Below, piece by piece: positions 1 to 6,565 of a stretch of 8,663 nucleotides of DNA; the first letter of the stretch is position 1, and each line of letters opens with the position of its first letter. The notes under the pieces are model-generated. The model had not been told where the DNA came from, did not search any database, and worked only from the letters and a program-made list of their open reading frames with translations. This DNA comes from Limisphaerales bacterium (lineage in GTDB: Bacteria; Verrucomicrobiota; Verrucomicrobiae; Limisphaerales; UBA11358). The stretch is from positions 4,740 through 13,402 of the forward strand of contig PLZL01000337.1 of assembly GCA_003152145.1 (NCBI GenBank), written 5' to 3'. The position numbers were made by a program, and so were the translations under genes.

Positions 1-1944
1 TCCCATATGCTGGACTGCCAGTTGTTCGGGTTGAACCCCGGCGACCATCACCTCGTCAATGTCCTGATCCACACGGCGACGGTGATCCTGCTTTTCCTCG
101 TGTTGCGGCGCATGACCGGGTTCCTGTGGCGCAGCGCATTCGTAGCGGCGGTTTTTGCCATTCATCCTTTGCGGGTGGAGTCGGTGGCTTGGGTGGCGGA
201 GCGCAAGGACGTGTTGAGCGGGCTGTTCTTCATGCTGACGATGGGAGCCTATGTTTCCTATGTGCGCCACTCGCGCTCGATGATCCGCTATGGGGCTGTG
301 GTGGTGTTCTTTGCCTTGGGGCTGCTGTCCAAGAACATGCTGGTGACGCTGCCGTTCTTGCTGCTGCTGCTGGATTACTGGCCGTTGAACCGGGCTTCGG
401 ATTTCACGCCTAAAATTTGGCGGCGGCTGGTAGCCGAAAAAATCCCCCTGTTTGTGCTGGCGGTGGCTTCGTGCGCCGCGACCTTCATGGTGCCGGAGAA
501 AGTGCCCGTAGTTGACAGGCTGTCTTTCACGTTGCGGATGGAGAATGCGGTGGTTTCCTGCGCCACCTACCTCTGGCAGATGATCCATCCGTCGGGACTG
601 GCGTGTTTTTATCCCAACCCCACGGCCCTGCTTCCGGCCTGGCAGGTGGCCGCGTCACTGGTGCTGCTGTTGGCCGTGTCCGTGGCGGTGTTTGCATTTC
701 GCCGGGCGCGTCCTTACTTGGCCGTCGGCTGGCTTTGGTATGTGGGGATGATGGTTCCGGTGATTGGGATTGTGCAGATCGCCCTTTACGCCCGCGCGGA
801 TCGCTACACTTATCTTCCGCAGATTGGCGTGTATCTGTTGCTGACCTGGGCGGCTGCGGATTTGTGCGCCGGCTGGCGCCATCGCCGCGTGGTGCTGGGC
901 AGCGTCTCCGCAATCATCATTGTTGCTTTGATTTTCCTTGCACGCACACAGACTTCTTACTGGCGAAACAACGAATCGCTCTGGACTCACACGCTCGCCT
1001 GCACTTCTGACAACTTCCTTGCCCAGAACGGCCTCGGCAATGCTCTCCTCCTTATGGGGCGGGATGGCGAAGCGATGGTGCATTTACAGCAAGCGCTGCA
1101 AATCAGACCTCGCTACGCGGAAGCCCACTACAATCTCGGCAATCTTTTACACCGTATGGGGCGGGACGACGAAGCGATGGTGCATTTCCAGCAAGCGCTG
1201 CAAATCAGACCTCGCTACGCGGAAGCCCACATCAATCTCGGCAATGCATTGTTCTCAATGGGTCGCTTGGATGAGGCGATCATTCATTTCCAGCAAGCGC
1301 TGCAAATCAATCCTCGCTCCGCGGAAGTCCACTACAATCTCGGCAGTGCATTGTTCTTAATGGGTCGCTTGGATGAGGCGATCATTCATTACCAGCAAGC
1401 GCTGCAAATCAATCCTCGCTACGCGGAAGCCCACTTCAATCTCGGCACTGCACTGTTCTTAATGGGTCGCTTGGATGAGGCGATCATTCATTTACAGCAA
1501 GCGCTGCAAATCAATCCTCGCAACGCGGAAGCCCACTTCAATCTCGGCAAAGCTCTCCTCCGTCTGGGGCGGGACGACGAAGCGATGGTGCATTTCCAGC
1601 AAGCGCTGCAATTGAATCCCCGCTCCTTGAAAATCCAAAACGACCTGGCGTGGGTGCTGGCGACTGTTTCGCCGGCGGCGTTGCGCGACGGTCGCCAGGC
1701 CGTGGATCTGGCCGAACGGGCGAATCAAATTGCCGGCGGAGAGGACCCGATCATTCTCCGCACGCTTGCCGCCGCCTACGCCGAGGCCGGGCGATTTGAC
1801 GATGCCGTGCGCAGCGCCCAAAAGGCGATGGCGTTGGCGCGGGCGGCGGGGCAATCCGGCCTCGTCGAGCAGTTGGATGGCCAATTGAAGCTCTACGCGG
1901 CAAAACTCCCGTTTCATCAGGAAAGCAAACGGTTTGAGGATTGA
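1..1944 (+). CDS. TMTC-like multi-pass membrane protein with C-terminal TPR array (5' partial)
   Basis: The reading frame is open from base 1 (Ser-His-Met-Leu-Asp...), so the true start lies upstream; the Met at base 7 sits inside the motif SHMLDCQLFG and is not a likely start. Numbering from that Met, residues 15-320 hold about nine or ten hydrophobic segments. They include HPLRVESVAWVAERKDVL (53-70) and RADRYTYLP (263-271), which resemble the conserved loops of TMTC/GT-C-type membrane proteins often seen in Verrucomicrobiota and Planctomycetota. Residues 339-542 are six 34-residue TPR units, followed by an Ala-rich helical tail with one more TPR-like pair (DPIILRTLAAAYAEAGRFDD). In animals, TMTC proteins are O-mannosyltransferases. 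Whether this one has transferase activity is not shown by the sequence; the TPRs suggest protein binding. The gene ends at a TGA 103 bases before argG, and no clear terminator hairpin follows it. Its link to argG is probably positional only. Confidence 0.88.
   Translation, partial: SHMLDCQLFGLNPGDHHLVNVLIHTATVILLFLVLRRMTGFLWRSAFVAAVFAIHPLRVESVAWVAERKDVLSGLFFMLTMGAYVSYVRHSRSMIRYGAVVVFFALGLLSKNMLVTLPFLLLLLDYWPLNRASDFTPKIWRRLVAEKIPLFVLAVASCAATFMVPEKVPVVDRLSFTLRMENAVVSCATYLWQMIHPSGLACFYPNPTALLPAWQVAASLVLLLAVSVAVFAFRRARPYLAVGWLWYVGMMVPVIGIVQIALYARADRYTYLPQIGVYLLLTWAAADLCAGWRHRRVVLGSVSAIIIVALIFLARTQTSYWRNNESLWTHTLACTSDNFLAQNGLGNALLLMGRDGEAMVHLQQALQIRPRYAEAHYNLGNLLHRMGRDDEAMVHFQQALQIRPRYAEAHINLGNALFSMGRLDEAIIHFQQALQINPRSAEVHYNLGSALFLMGRLDEAIIHYQQALQINPRYAEAHFNLGTALFLMGRLDEAIIHLQQALQINPRNAEAHFNLGKALLRLGRDDEAMVHFQQALQLNPRSLKIQNDLAWVLATVSPAALRDGRQAVDLAERANQIAGGEDPIILRTLAAAYAEAGRFDDAVRSAQKAMALARAAGQSGLVEQLDGQLKLYAAKLPFHQESKRFED
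1021..1632 (+). repeat. Six tandem 102-bp units encoding TPR motifs
   Basis: Six exact-length 102-base units lie end to end. The string cagcaagcgctgcaa recurs at 1087, 1189, 1291, 1393, 1495 and 1597. Each unit encodes one 34-residue TPR of the form AHxNLGxALxxMGRxDEA followed by xxHxQQALQINPRxAE. Units 1, 2 and 6 read GRD(G/D)EAMVH, while units 3, 4 and 5 read GRLDEAIIH. This suggests that the middle of the array expanded by internal duplication or was homogenised by gene conversion. Confidence 0.95.
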
Positions 1945-2047
1945 GGGAAAGAGCCGGGCTAGGAAAAGCCGTTAGCATGACGTCGGGCGCACTCCGGAGA
2001 GATTGTTTATTTCCACTTTGCGTTTTGGGCGACTTGGCGGTTTAATT

Positions 2048-3280
2048 ATGCCGATGAAAATTGTTCTGGCATATTCGGGCGGCCTCGACACCTCGGTGCT
2101 GCTTTCGTGGATCAAGGAAAAATACAATGCCGAGATGATCGCCTTCTGCGCCAACATCGGGCAGGAGGAGGAATTGCGCGGCCTCGAAGCCAAGGCCAAA
2201 AAGACCGGCGCGGCGAAAATCTACATTGACGATTTGCAGGAGGAATTCGCGCGCGACTTCATTTATCCCATCATTCATGCCGGTGCGATTTACGAGGGCC
2301 AATACTTTCTCGGCACCAGCATCGCCCGGCCGCTCATCGCCAAGCGCATGGTGGAAATCGCCAAAAGGGAAAAGGCCGACGCCATCGCCCACGGCGCGAC
2401 CGGGAAGGGGAATGATCAAGTTCGGTTTGAACTGACCGCCGCCGCGCTCGCGCCGGATTTGCAGGTCATCGCCCCGTGGCGGGACGCCCGGTATCGCAGC
2501 GAATTTCCCGGACGGCAGGAGATGATTGATTACTGCGCCGGGCACAAGATTCCCGTGCAGGCCAGCGCGAAGAAACCGTTTTCGTCTGACCGGAACCTCC
2601 TGCACATTTCCTACGAGGCGGGTATTCTCGAAGACCCGTGGATGGACGCGAGCGACAAGAAATTTCGCGGCTCGTTCACGACGCTCTCCGTTTTCCCCGA
2701 AGACGCGCCGGACAAGCCGGAGTTCGTGACGATTGACTTCAAGAAAGGCAACGCCGTTGCGGTGAATGGCAAGAAGCTTTCCCCGCTCGGCGTGATGAAG
2801 GTGCTGAACAAACTCGGCGGCAAACACGGCGTCGGCCGGGTGGACATGGTGGAGAACCGCTACGTGGGCATGAAATCGCGGGGCGTGTATGAGACGCCCG
2901 GCGGCGCCATCCTGCATTTTGCGCACCGGCAGATGGAAAGCCTCACGATGGACCGGGAAGTGATGCACCTGCGCGACTCGCTCATTCCGCGCTACGCGGA
3001 GTTGGTGTATTATGGCTACTGGTTCGCGCCCGAGCGGCTGGCGTTGCAGGCGCTCGTAACCGAGAGCCAGAAGAACGTGACCGGCACCGTGCGCGTAAAG
3101 CTGTATAAGGGCAACATCATGGTTGCTGGCCGCAAATCCCCGGTGAGCCTCTACAACCCGCACATCGCCACGATGGAAGCCGACCCGACCAAGGCCTACA
3201 ACCAGGACGACGCCACCGGCTTCATCCGGCTCAACGCCCTGCGCCTGAAAGTGGCGGCGAAGGTGCATGGGAAAAAATAA
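2048..3280 (+). CDS. argG: Argininosuccinate synthase
   Basis: Catalyses ATP-dependent joining of citrulline and aspartate to argininosuccinate, the penultimate step of arginine synthesis, in the cytoplasm. The protein is 410 aa, normal for the family. The N-terminal ATP-pyrophosphatase P-loop is AYSGGLDTS (residues 8-16). [14 protein letters not shown] (115-128) and [19 protein letters not shown] (from 179) are the other hallmark blocks, and the C-terminal helix ends [17 protein letters not shown] chose the ATG at 2048 because the P-loop normally lies within about ten residues of the N-terminus and a TTGGCGG stretch (2034-2040) sits seven bases upstream. The frame is open back to a TTG at 2003, which would add 15 atypical residues and has no well-spaced ribosome site. 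The last 100 or so bases are duplicated at 6566-6682. The next gene on this strand starts 68 bases later in AT-richer DNA. No arginine repressor site was recognised. Confidence 0.97.
   Translation: MPMKIVLAYSGGLDTSVLLSWIKEKYNAEMIAFCANIGQEEELRGLEAKAKKTGAAKIYIDDLQEEFARDFIYPIIHAGAIYEGQYFLGTSIARPLIAKRMVEIAKREKADAIAHGATGKGNDQVRFELTAAALAPDLQVIAPWRDARYRSEFPGRQEMIDYCAGHKIPVQASAKKPFSSDRNLLHISYEAGILEDPWMDASDKKFRGSFTTLSVFPEDAPDKPEFVTIDFKKGNAVAVNGKKLSPLGVMKVLNKLGGKHGVGRVDMVENRYVGMKSRGVYETPGGAILHFAHRQMESLTMDREVMHLRDSLIPRYAELVYYGYWFAPERLALQALVTESQKNVTGTVRVKLYKGNIMVAGRKSPVSLYNPHIATMEADPTKAYNQDDATGFIRLNALRLKVAAKVHGKK
3199..3240 (+). repeat. 42-bp direct repeat inside the argG 3' end (partner at 6598-6639)
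   Basis: Forty-two bases starting caaccaggacgacgccac are identical at 3199-3240 and 6598-6639, both on the plus strand and 3399 bases apart. A second identical block, gtggcggcgaaggtgca, follows in both copies after a ten-base divergent stretch. The repeat encodes the [14 protein letters not shown] segment of argininosuccinate synthase. The left copy lies in the intact gene and the right copy in a remnant. Confidence 0.95.
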
Positions 3281-4119
3281 ATTATCCAAGTTCGTCAAGC
3301 GCGATGACGAGGGTGGATTTGGAATCGTAACAACTGGAAAGAAATGACATGAGCGATTGGTATATCGATCCTTATTATCGTTTTTTCAATTTTTTTGAAG
3401 AGGCGGAACGAGTTTTGCAACTCAGCATTAAGGGGATTATCCAAATCAGTCGCCAAATGCCATTGCTTGAAGCGCTTGATAATCTGGAACGAGTAAGAAC
3501 TGAAAATAGCGGGAAGCCATTTGAACCAAAAGATTTCAAAGACGCCCGAATTGAAGCCGAATTTGCACGACAGGAAATCGAGAAAGAATTTCCATTATTG
3601 AATGCGCACTCCTTAGTCACTATCTGGAGTGCATTGGAGGCATTGTTCGAAGATGTTCTTGTCGCTCATATCATAAACAGGCCTGAAATTCTGAAGGAAG
3701 ATGCGTTTCAAAAAACTCGAATTCCGCTGGCAACCTACGAACAGCTTAATCAGGAAGATAAGGCTCGATTGTTGTTATATGAGCTTCAGCGTGGTCTAAG
3801 TTCTGAACAGAGACTGGGTCTCGACTGTTTTGAATCGCTTCTAAAAATTGTGGGATTGGCGGGAAAGGTCGAGGATTCGATTCGACGCGACATTTATGAA
3901 CTTCAGCAACTCCGTCATACGATTGTTCATCGAGCGTCTTTGGCTGACCGCAAACTAGTAGAGGCGTGTCCATGGCTAAATTTAACATCTGGAGAACGGA
4001 TATTGATCTCGCACGACCAATATCGTCGCCTTATCACTTCCGTTCAAAAATATGTCACCGTGGTCATTGAAAGAGCTACAGCGGCTGAATTAGCTAGGAA
4101 AAAAACTTAAGGTTCTTTA
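3281..4119 (+). other. AT-rich segment, probable inserted cassette carrying the HEPN gene
   Basis: Base composition changes just after the argG stop and changes back at about 4120. For example, bases 3361-3420 contain 19 G/C out of 60, against 39 of 60 at 2881-2940 in argG. The segment holds one gene and no recognisable integrase, transposase or long terminal repeats. Its right edge coincides with the lost start of the SRPBCC gene. ATGAC at 3344-3348 and ATCAC at 4120-4124 could be an imperfect short target duplication, but five bases with one mismatch is weak. That this is acquired DNA is inferred from composition and context. Confidence 0.4.
3349..4110 (+). CDS. HEPN-domain protein, possible RNase of defence or toxin type
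   Basis: The predicted product is a 253-aa soluble, largely alpha-helical protein with no signal peptide. Near its C-terminus LQQLRHTIVHRAS contains R189-x4-H194 (RHTIVH), the Rx4-6H signature of HEPN domains. In many HEPN proteins these residues form the metal-independent RNase site in toxins, abortive-infection and other anti-phage systems. The preceding helices (WSALEALFEDVLVAHI and the DIYELQQLRH stretch) fit the four-helix HEPN fold, as does the family-like tail with EACPWLNL. The ATG at 3349 has GGAAAG (3336-3341) seven bases upstream; an ATG at 3344 is in another frame. Codon use (TTA, AGA, ATA) and AT content differ from all neighbours, suggesting recent transfer. No MNT nucleotidyltransferase or other obvious antitoxin is adjacent, so a toxin role is inference; some HEPN proteins are non-catalytic. 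The next open frame begins immediately after its TAA, in the same frame. Confidence 0.75.
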   Translation: MSDWYIDPYYRFFNFFEEAERVLQLSIKGIIQISRQMPLLEALDNLERVRTENSGKPFEPKDFKDARIEAEFARQEIEKEFPLLNAHSLVTIWSALEALFEDVLVAHIINRPEILKEDAFQKTRIPLATYEQLNQEDKARLLLYELQRGLSSEQRLGLDCFESLLKIVGLAGKVEDSIRRDIYELQQLRHTIVHRASLADRKLVEACPWLNLTSGERILISHDQYRRLITSVQKYVTVVIERATAAELARKKT

Positions 4120-4554
4120 ATCACGCCCACCGAGCTCATCCATCTCATCGGCATCGCCGCGCCGGCGGAGGAGATTTATCGCGCCATCACCACCGAGGAC
4201 GGCATCCGCGCGTGGTGGACGACCGCCGTGAAGATGGACGCCAAGGCCGGCGGCATGGCGGTCTTCAGTTTCTTTGAGCTTACGACCGTTTTTCAGATGC
4301 GCATCGAGCAGTTGACACCGCCCACGCTCGTGCGCTGGAAATGCACCGGCGGCACCTCGCCGGATTGGGTCGGCACCACGCAGGAATTCGTCCTCGAACC
4401 GCAGCCCGACGGCGAAGTGCTGCTAAGATTCTGTCACGGCGGCTGGGAACGCGGCGGCGACCATTGCCATTTCTGCAACACCACTTGGGGATACCTGCTC
4501 GTCAATCTGAAGAACTACGCCGAGCGCGGTGTGAAGAATCCTTACTTCACTTGA
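4120..4554 (+). CDS. SRPBCC/AHSA1-like domain protein lacking a canonical start codon
   Basis: The frame from 4120 encodes about 144 residues beginning TPTELIHLIGIAAPAEEIYR. It continues through the AHSA1-type signature TTEDGIRAWWTT, then strand-rich sequence, then the C-terminal helix WGYLLVNLKNYAERG. That is the whole expected length of a small SRPBCC (START-like, ligand-cavity) protein. There is no ATG, GTG or TTG between the HEPN stop (4108-4110) and GTG 4228. Starting at 4228 gives 108 aa and loses the first strand and helices. The codon where Met would be expected is ATC (4120), seven bases after AAGG (4109-4112), so an ATG-to-ATC change or replacement of the start by the AT-rich insert is plausible. 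The frame is the same as that of the HEPN gene, so read-through of TAA would fuse them. Composition is GC-rich like the bulk genome. No specific ligand or function can be named. Possibly a pseudogene. Confidence 0.65.
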   Translation: MTPTELIHLIGIAAPAEEIYRAITTEDGIRAWWTTAVKMDAKAGGMAVFSFFELTTVFQMRIEQLTPPTLVRWKCTGGTSPDWVGTTQEFVLEPQPDGEVLLRFCHGGWERGGDHCHFCNTTWGYLLVNLKNYAERGVKNPYFT

Positions 4555-4622
4555 ATTTCCAGCGCACCCGGCGGGGGATCCTTGTTCTCACCCTTCTCCG
4601 GTTTCCGGCGTGATTCCGCCGC

Positions 4623-5234
4623 TCAACGTTGGGCCAGCCACCGGGCCTGGGTGCGCAGGTTCGGATGATTGAGCGCGTAAGTGAGGATCGGTTCCAGGTT
4701 GCCCCGGGCGGAAACCAGCACCATTTCTTCTCCGTCAAATACCATCACGCAGCACTTCACGCGATGGACAGAAATATTTTTGTCCGGCAAATAGATTGCT
4801 ACCAGGTCCCGGCCGTCCATCACCCCGACCACGCGTTGCCAACCGCGGGCGGTCATGGCCGAATCGGCGGCGGCGAGCATGGCCGTGCGGTCCGGCGGCG
4901 TTCCCGACACCACCTGATAGACTCCCACCCCGGCGCTCCGGACGGACTGAAGAGCAGCGCGCGCCCCGGGGTCGAGCCTGACGCAGGACAACCCGGCGCG
5001 AACGGCGCCCAGCGTCAGACAGTTCGCGTTCAGCGCGATTTGTTGCCGCCACTCAACGCCGCTGGACTCGATCAATCCGTTGCGTAAGACCCGCGCTTCG
5101 GACCCGAGGCGGAAACAACTGACCACACCTGCGGCCAGCGTGACCAGCAACAACGAGGGCACGACGAGCAAGGCCCAGAGCCACAGGCGTCGGGCCGGCC
5201 GACGCGTGACCGGCGGGAGGGAAGATGGATTCAT
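4623..5234 (-). CDS. Membrane-anchored or lipoprotein, DUF4252-like paralogue of the next gene upstream
   Basis: This 203-aa product has a basic N-terminus (TRRPARR) and a hydrophobic segment at about 17-39 that ends in VVSC (37-40). The latter fits a lipobox with lipidated Cys40; a plain signal anchor is the alternative. The exported part has a pattern shared with the gene upstream on this strand: a helix ending RGW, then VVGVMDGRDLVAIY, then CCVMVFDGEEMVLVSARGN and a final helix. The same order (QGW, VAVQEKNGQEVGIY, AITVIDPKDAVVLINIVGD) is seen in the 5308-5910 product, so the two look like diverged paralogues. Function is unknown. It starts at ATG 5234, 73 bases after the upstream gene stops, with no promoter-like element between them, so co-transcription is likely. 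It converges with the SRPBCC gene, 68 bases apart. Confidence 0.75.
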   Translation of the reverse strand: MNPSSLPPVTRRPARRLWLWALLVVPSLLLVTLAAGVVSCFRLGSEARVLRNGLIESSGVEWRQQIALNANCLTLGAVRAGLSCVRLDPGARAALQSVRSAGVGVYQVVSGTPPDRTAMLAAADSAMTARGWQRVVGVMDGRDLVAIYLPDKNISVHRVKCCVMVFDGEEMVLVSARGNLEPILTYALNHPNLRTQARWLAQR

Positions 5235-5260
5235 GGACGTTGTCTATCGGGGTTTTGGAT

Positions 5261-5290
5261 CGGCGCGCCGACGCGTTCCAAGCCGGCGCG
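5261..5290. repeat. GC-rich inverted repeat between two minus-strand genes
   Basis: CGCGCCG (5264-5270) and CGGCGCG (5284-5290) form a seven-base stem with a 13-base loop. The left arm is itself part of the ten-base palindrome CGGCGCGCCG (5261-5270). It sits in the 73-base gap between the two DUF4252-like genes. No T-run follows on either strand, so it is not a typical terminator. It may affect mRNA processing or may be chance in GC-rich DNA. Confidence 0.3.
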
Positions 5291-5307
5291 GCCCGTAATC
5301 CAGCCGC

Positions 5308-5910
5308 TTAATTCTTCGGAGCCGTTTCCTGCGGAGCCGCCTTTTTCGGGGCTGCATCTTTCAGGGCGGCGCCAACGTCTTTGAGCGGTTTGATGTCCAG
5401 CTTCTCGCCCAGGGCCGCGACTTGTTCGGGCCGGATGTCGCCGACGATGTTAATCAGCACAACAGCATCCTTCGGGTCAATTACCGTGATGGCGAGCCCC
5501 GCCAGCGCTTCGCCACCGCGCGTCCTGGTGTAGATGCCGACTTCCTGGCCATTTTTTTCCTGCACCGCAACATTGTGGTCCCAGCCCTGGGCGTCGAGGT
5601 CCTGGTGGATTTGCCGGACGCGTTTCTGCATCTCCGCGCGGTTATCGTCGGCCAGGCCGATGACATTCACGCGCACGAGTTGCACGCTGCGCAAGAGCCG
5701 GGCCGCATCGGGCTGCTGCTGCTCGACGGCCGAGGCGGCGAGCGACAACAAGTTGCTGTTAATCTGGATTTCCACGAATTGGCCGCCGTCAGCGGGCGGG
5801 GTGAATTTGCCAAAATCCACCTGGCCCGGAGGCGGCCCGGCGAGAACGTTGAGGTTGGCGCCGGCAACAAGGACGGCGATGGCCAGGGAGTAACGGATCA
5901 TTGTCTTCAT
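5308..5910 (-). CDS. Secreted DUF4252-like protein
   Basis: This 200-aa product has a clear signal peptide: MKTMIRYSLAIAVLVAGANL, with probable cleavage after NVLA. The mature part (about 25-185) alternates helices and strands, including LLRSVQLVRVNVIGLADDN, a helix ending QGW, EVGIYTRTRGGEALAGLAI and DAVVLINIVGDIRPEQVAALG. This resembles DUF4252 proteins of Bacteroidota and Verrucomicrobiota, which are exported, of unknown function and often sit near ECF sigma factor genes. The C-terminus is an Ala/Lys/Pro-rich tail. I chose ATG 5910 because it directly precedes the signal peptide; a longer frame to 5988 adds 26 residues without one and overlaps the predicted promoter (5965-5999). ATG 5901 is also possible, and neither has a strong ribosome site. 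The gene is followed closely by its probable paralogue. The family call is from pattern recognition only. Confidence 0.8.
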   Translation of the reverse strand: MKTMIRYSLAIAVLVAGANLNVLAGPPPGQVDFGKFTPPADGGQFVEIQINSNLLSLAASAVEQQQPDAARLLRSVQLVRVNVIGLADDNRAEMQKRVRQIHQDLDAQGWDHNVAVQEKNGQEVGIYTRTRGGEALAGLAITVIDPKDAVVLINIVGDIRPEQVAALGEKLDIKPLKDVGAALKDAAPKKAAPQETAPKN

Positions 5911-5964
5911 AAGTTCATCAGTTGTTGGTTTATTCGGTTTCTGCGGAAGCCTGTCACTCCAGGT

Positions 5965-5999
5965 GATAGCAACCCCGGCAGCGGGCAAAAAGTTTCAGA
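5965..5999 (-). promoter_or_regulatory. Conserved TGAAAC...GCCGGG element, putative ECF-type promoter
   Basis: Read on the minus strand, TCTGAAACTTTTTGCC is followed by CGCTGCCGGGG and TTGCTATC, ending 54 bases before the ATG at 5910. Nearly the same string lies upstream of the other minus-strand gene (6415-6450). A GAAAC -35-like motif with a fixed downstream block is typical of ECF sigma factor promoters. The TATC segment may be the -10, but the assignment is inferred. Confidence 0.5.
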
Positions 6000-6129
6000 A
6001 AAGTCGCGGTGCAGATCGGAGAAACGAGTTCTTTGCCGCCACCTGTTTCGCTTGCAGGATCCTGTCGGCAGCCCGGACTTTTTATCACATTCATATCGAG
6101 GGAGACGTGTGAAGGTCACCAGCTTAACG

Positions 6130-6390
6130 TCAGTTGATCGGACCTTTCCCGGCGGTCAACGCCTTTATTTGGGTCTCCAGTTTGGCTACATTCTGCGCGT
6201 CCCGATACGTTCGTGGGAAGTTCGCCGCGATGATCGCGTTGAACTGCTCGGTTTTGTTGTTCATTTGCCACGTCAACGCTTCATAATTGTATTTCAGCTC
6301 CATGTTTGCGCGGTATAACTGCATCAGCGCAACGGCAATCAGTGTGACCAGCGATATATTCAAAAGGTGTTTCATAATTTGTGTTTTCAT
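6130..6390 (-). CDS. Small membrane-anchored protein of unknown function
   Basis: An 86-aa product. Residues 8-24 (HLLNISLVTLIAVALMQ) form one hydrophobic segment, likely a signal anchor or signal peptide. The rest is polar and helical, with a possible short coiled coil (ELKYNYEALTWQMNNKTEQF and NVAKLETQIKALT). I recognise no family. ATG 6390 is preferred because GAGG (6403-6400) lies nine bases upstream; TTG 6405 extends the frame by five residues and ATG 6375 has no ribosome site. It is preceded by the same promoter-like element as the DUF4252-like gene downstream, so the two are probably co-regulated although each has its own start point. Coding status is supported by the element, the ribosome site and a sensible membrane protein, not by homology. 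Confidence 0.65.
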   Translation of the reverse strand: MKTQIMKHLLNISLVTLIAVALMQLYRANMELKYNYEALTWQMNNKTEQFNAIIAANFPRTYRDAQNVAKLETQIKALTAGKGPIN

Positions 6391-6414
6391 TTTTGGGAAC
6401 CTCAAGCTCCCGTT

Positions 6415-6450
6415 GATGGAAATACCCGGCAGTCAGGCAAAAGTTTCAGA
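6415..6450 (-). promoter_or_regulatory. Second copy of the TGAAAC...GCCGGG element, putative ECF-type promoter
   Basis: On the minus strand TCTGAAACTTTTGCC, then TGACTGCCGGG, then TATTTCCATC, ending 24 bases before ATG 6390. It matches the element at 5965-5999 in the -35-like block and the GCCGGG block with only a one-base length difference. The surrounding DNA is not alike, so this is a retained motif, not a larger duplication. Between it and the argG remnant (6451-6565) no feature was recognised. Confidence 0.5.
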
Positions 6451-6565
6451 AAAATTCCAAACCCCGGCGTCTTATTCGCCGCCGTTTGCGAAATTCGCGG
6501 ATTGAATTTTGTTTTGGTCCCTCCAATTGCCCTTGCCAGAAATGACAAATTGGCGTCTGCTGTTG

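Noticed and set aside
1957..1970. Hairpin GGCT-AGGAAA-AGCC after the TPR gene as a terminator
   Set aside because: The stem is four bases and no T-run follows.
2042..3298. Long minus-strand open frame (418 codons) opposite argG
   Set aside because: It is the antisense shadow of a GC-rich codon pattern; argG on the plus strand has every family motif, and the shadow has no recognisable domain.
4598..4621. Short hairpins (CCGG-TTT-CCGG and CGGCG-TGATTC-CGCCG) between the convergent genes as a two-way terminator
   Set aside because: Stems of four and five bases without T-runs are expected in GC-rich DNA; possible but not supportable.
5422..6318. Plus-strand open frame of 298 codons across the DUF4252-like gene
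   Set aside because: It overlaps two better-supported minus-strand genes with signal sequences and promoter elements, and its translation shows no domain or signal.
3340..6547. Ten-base match agaaatgaca at 3340-3349 and 6538-6547, and tagctagg at 4091-4098 and 6680-6687, as possible junction repeats
   Set aside because: Dozens of ten-base matches are expected by chance in a window this size, and the matches do not extend or fit a consistent duplication model.
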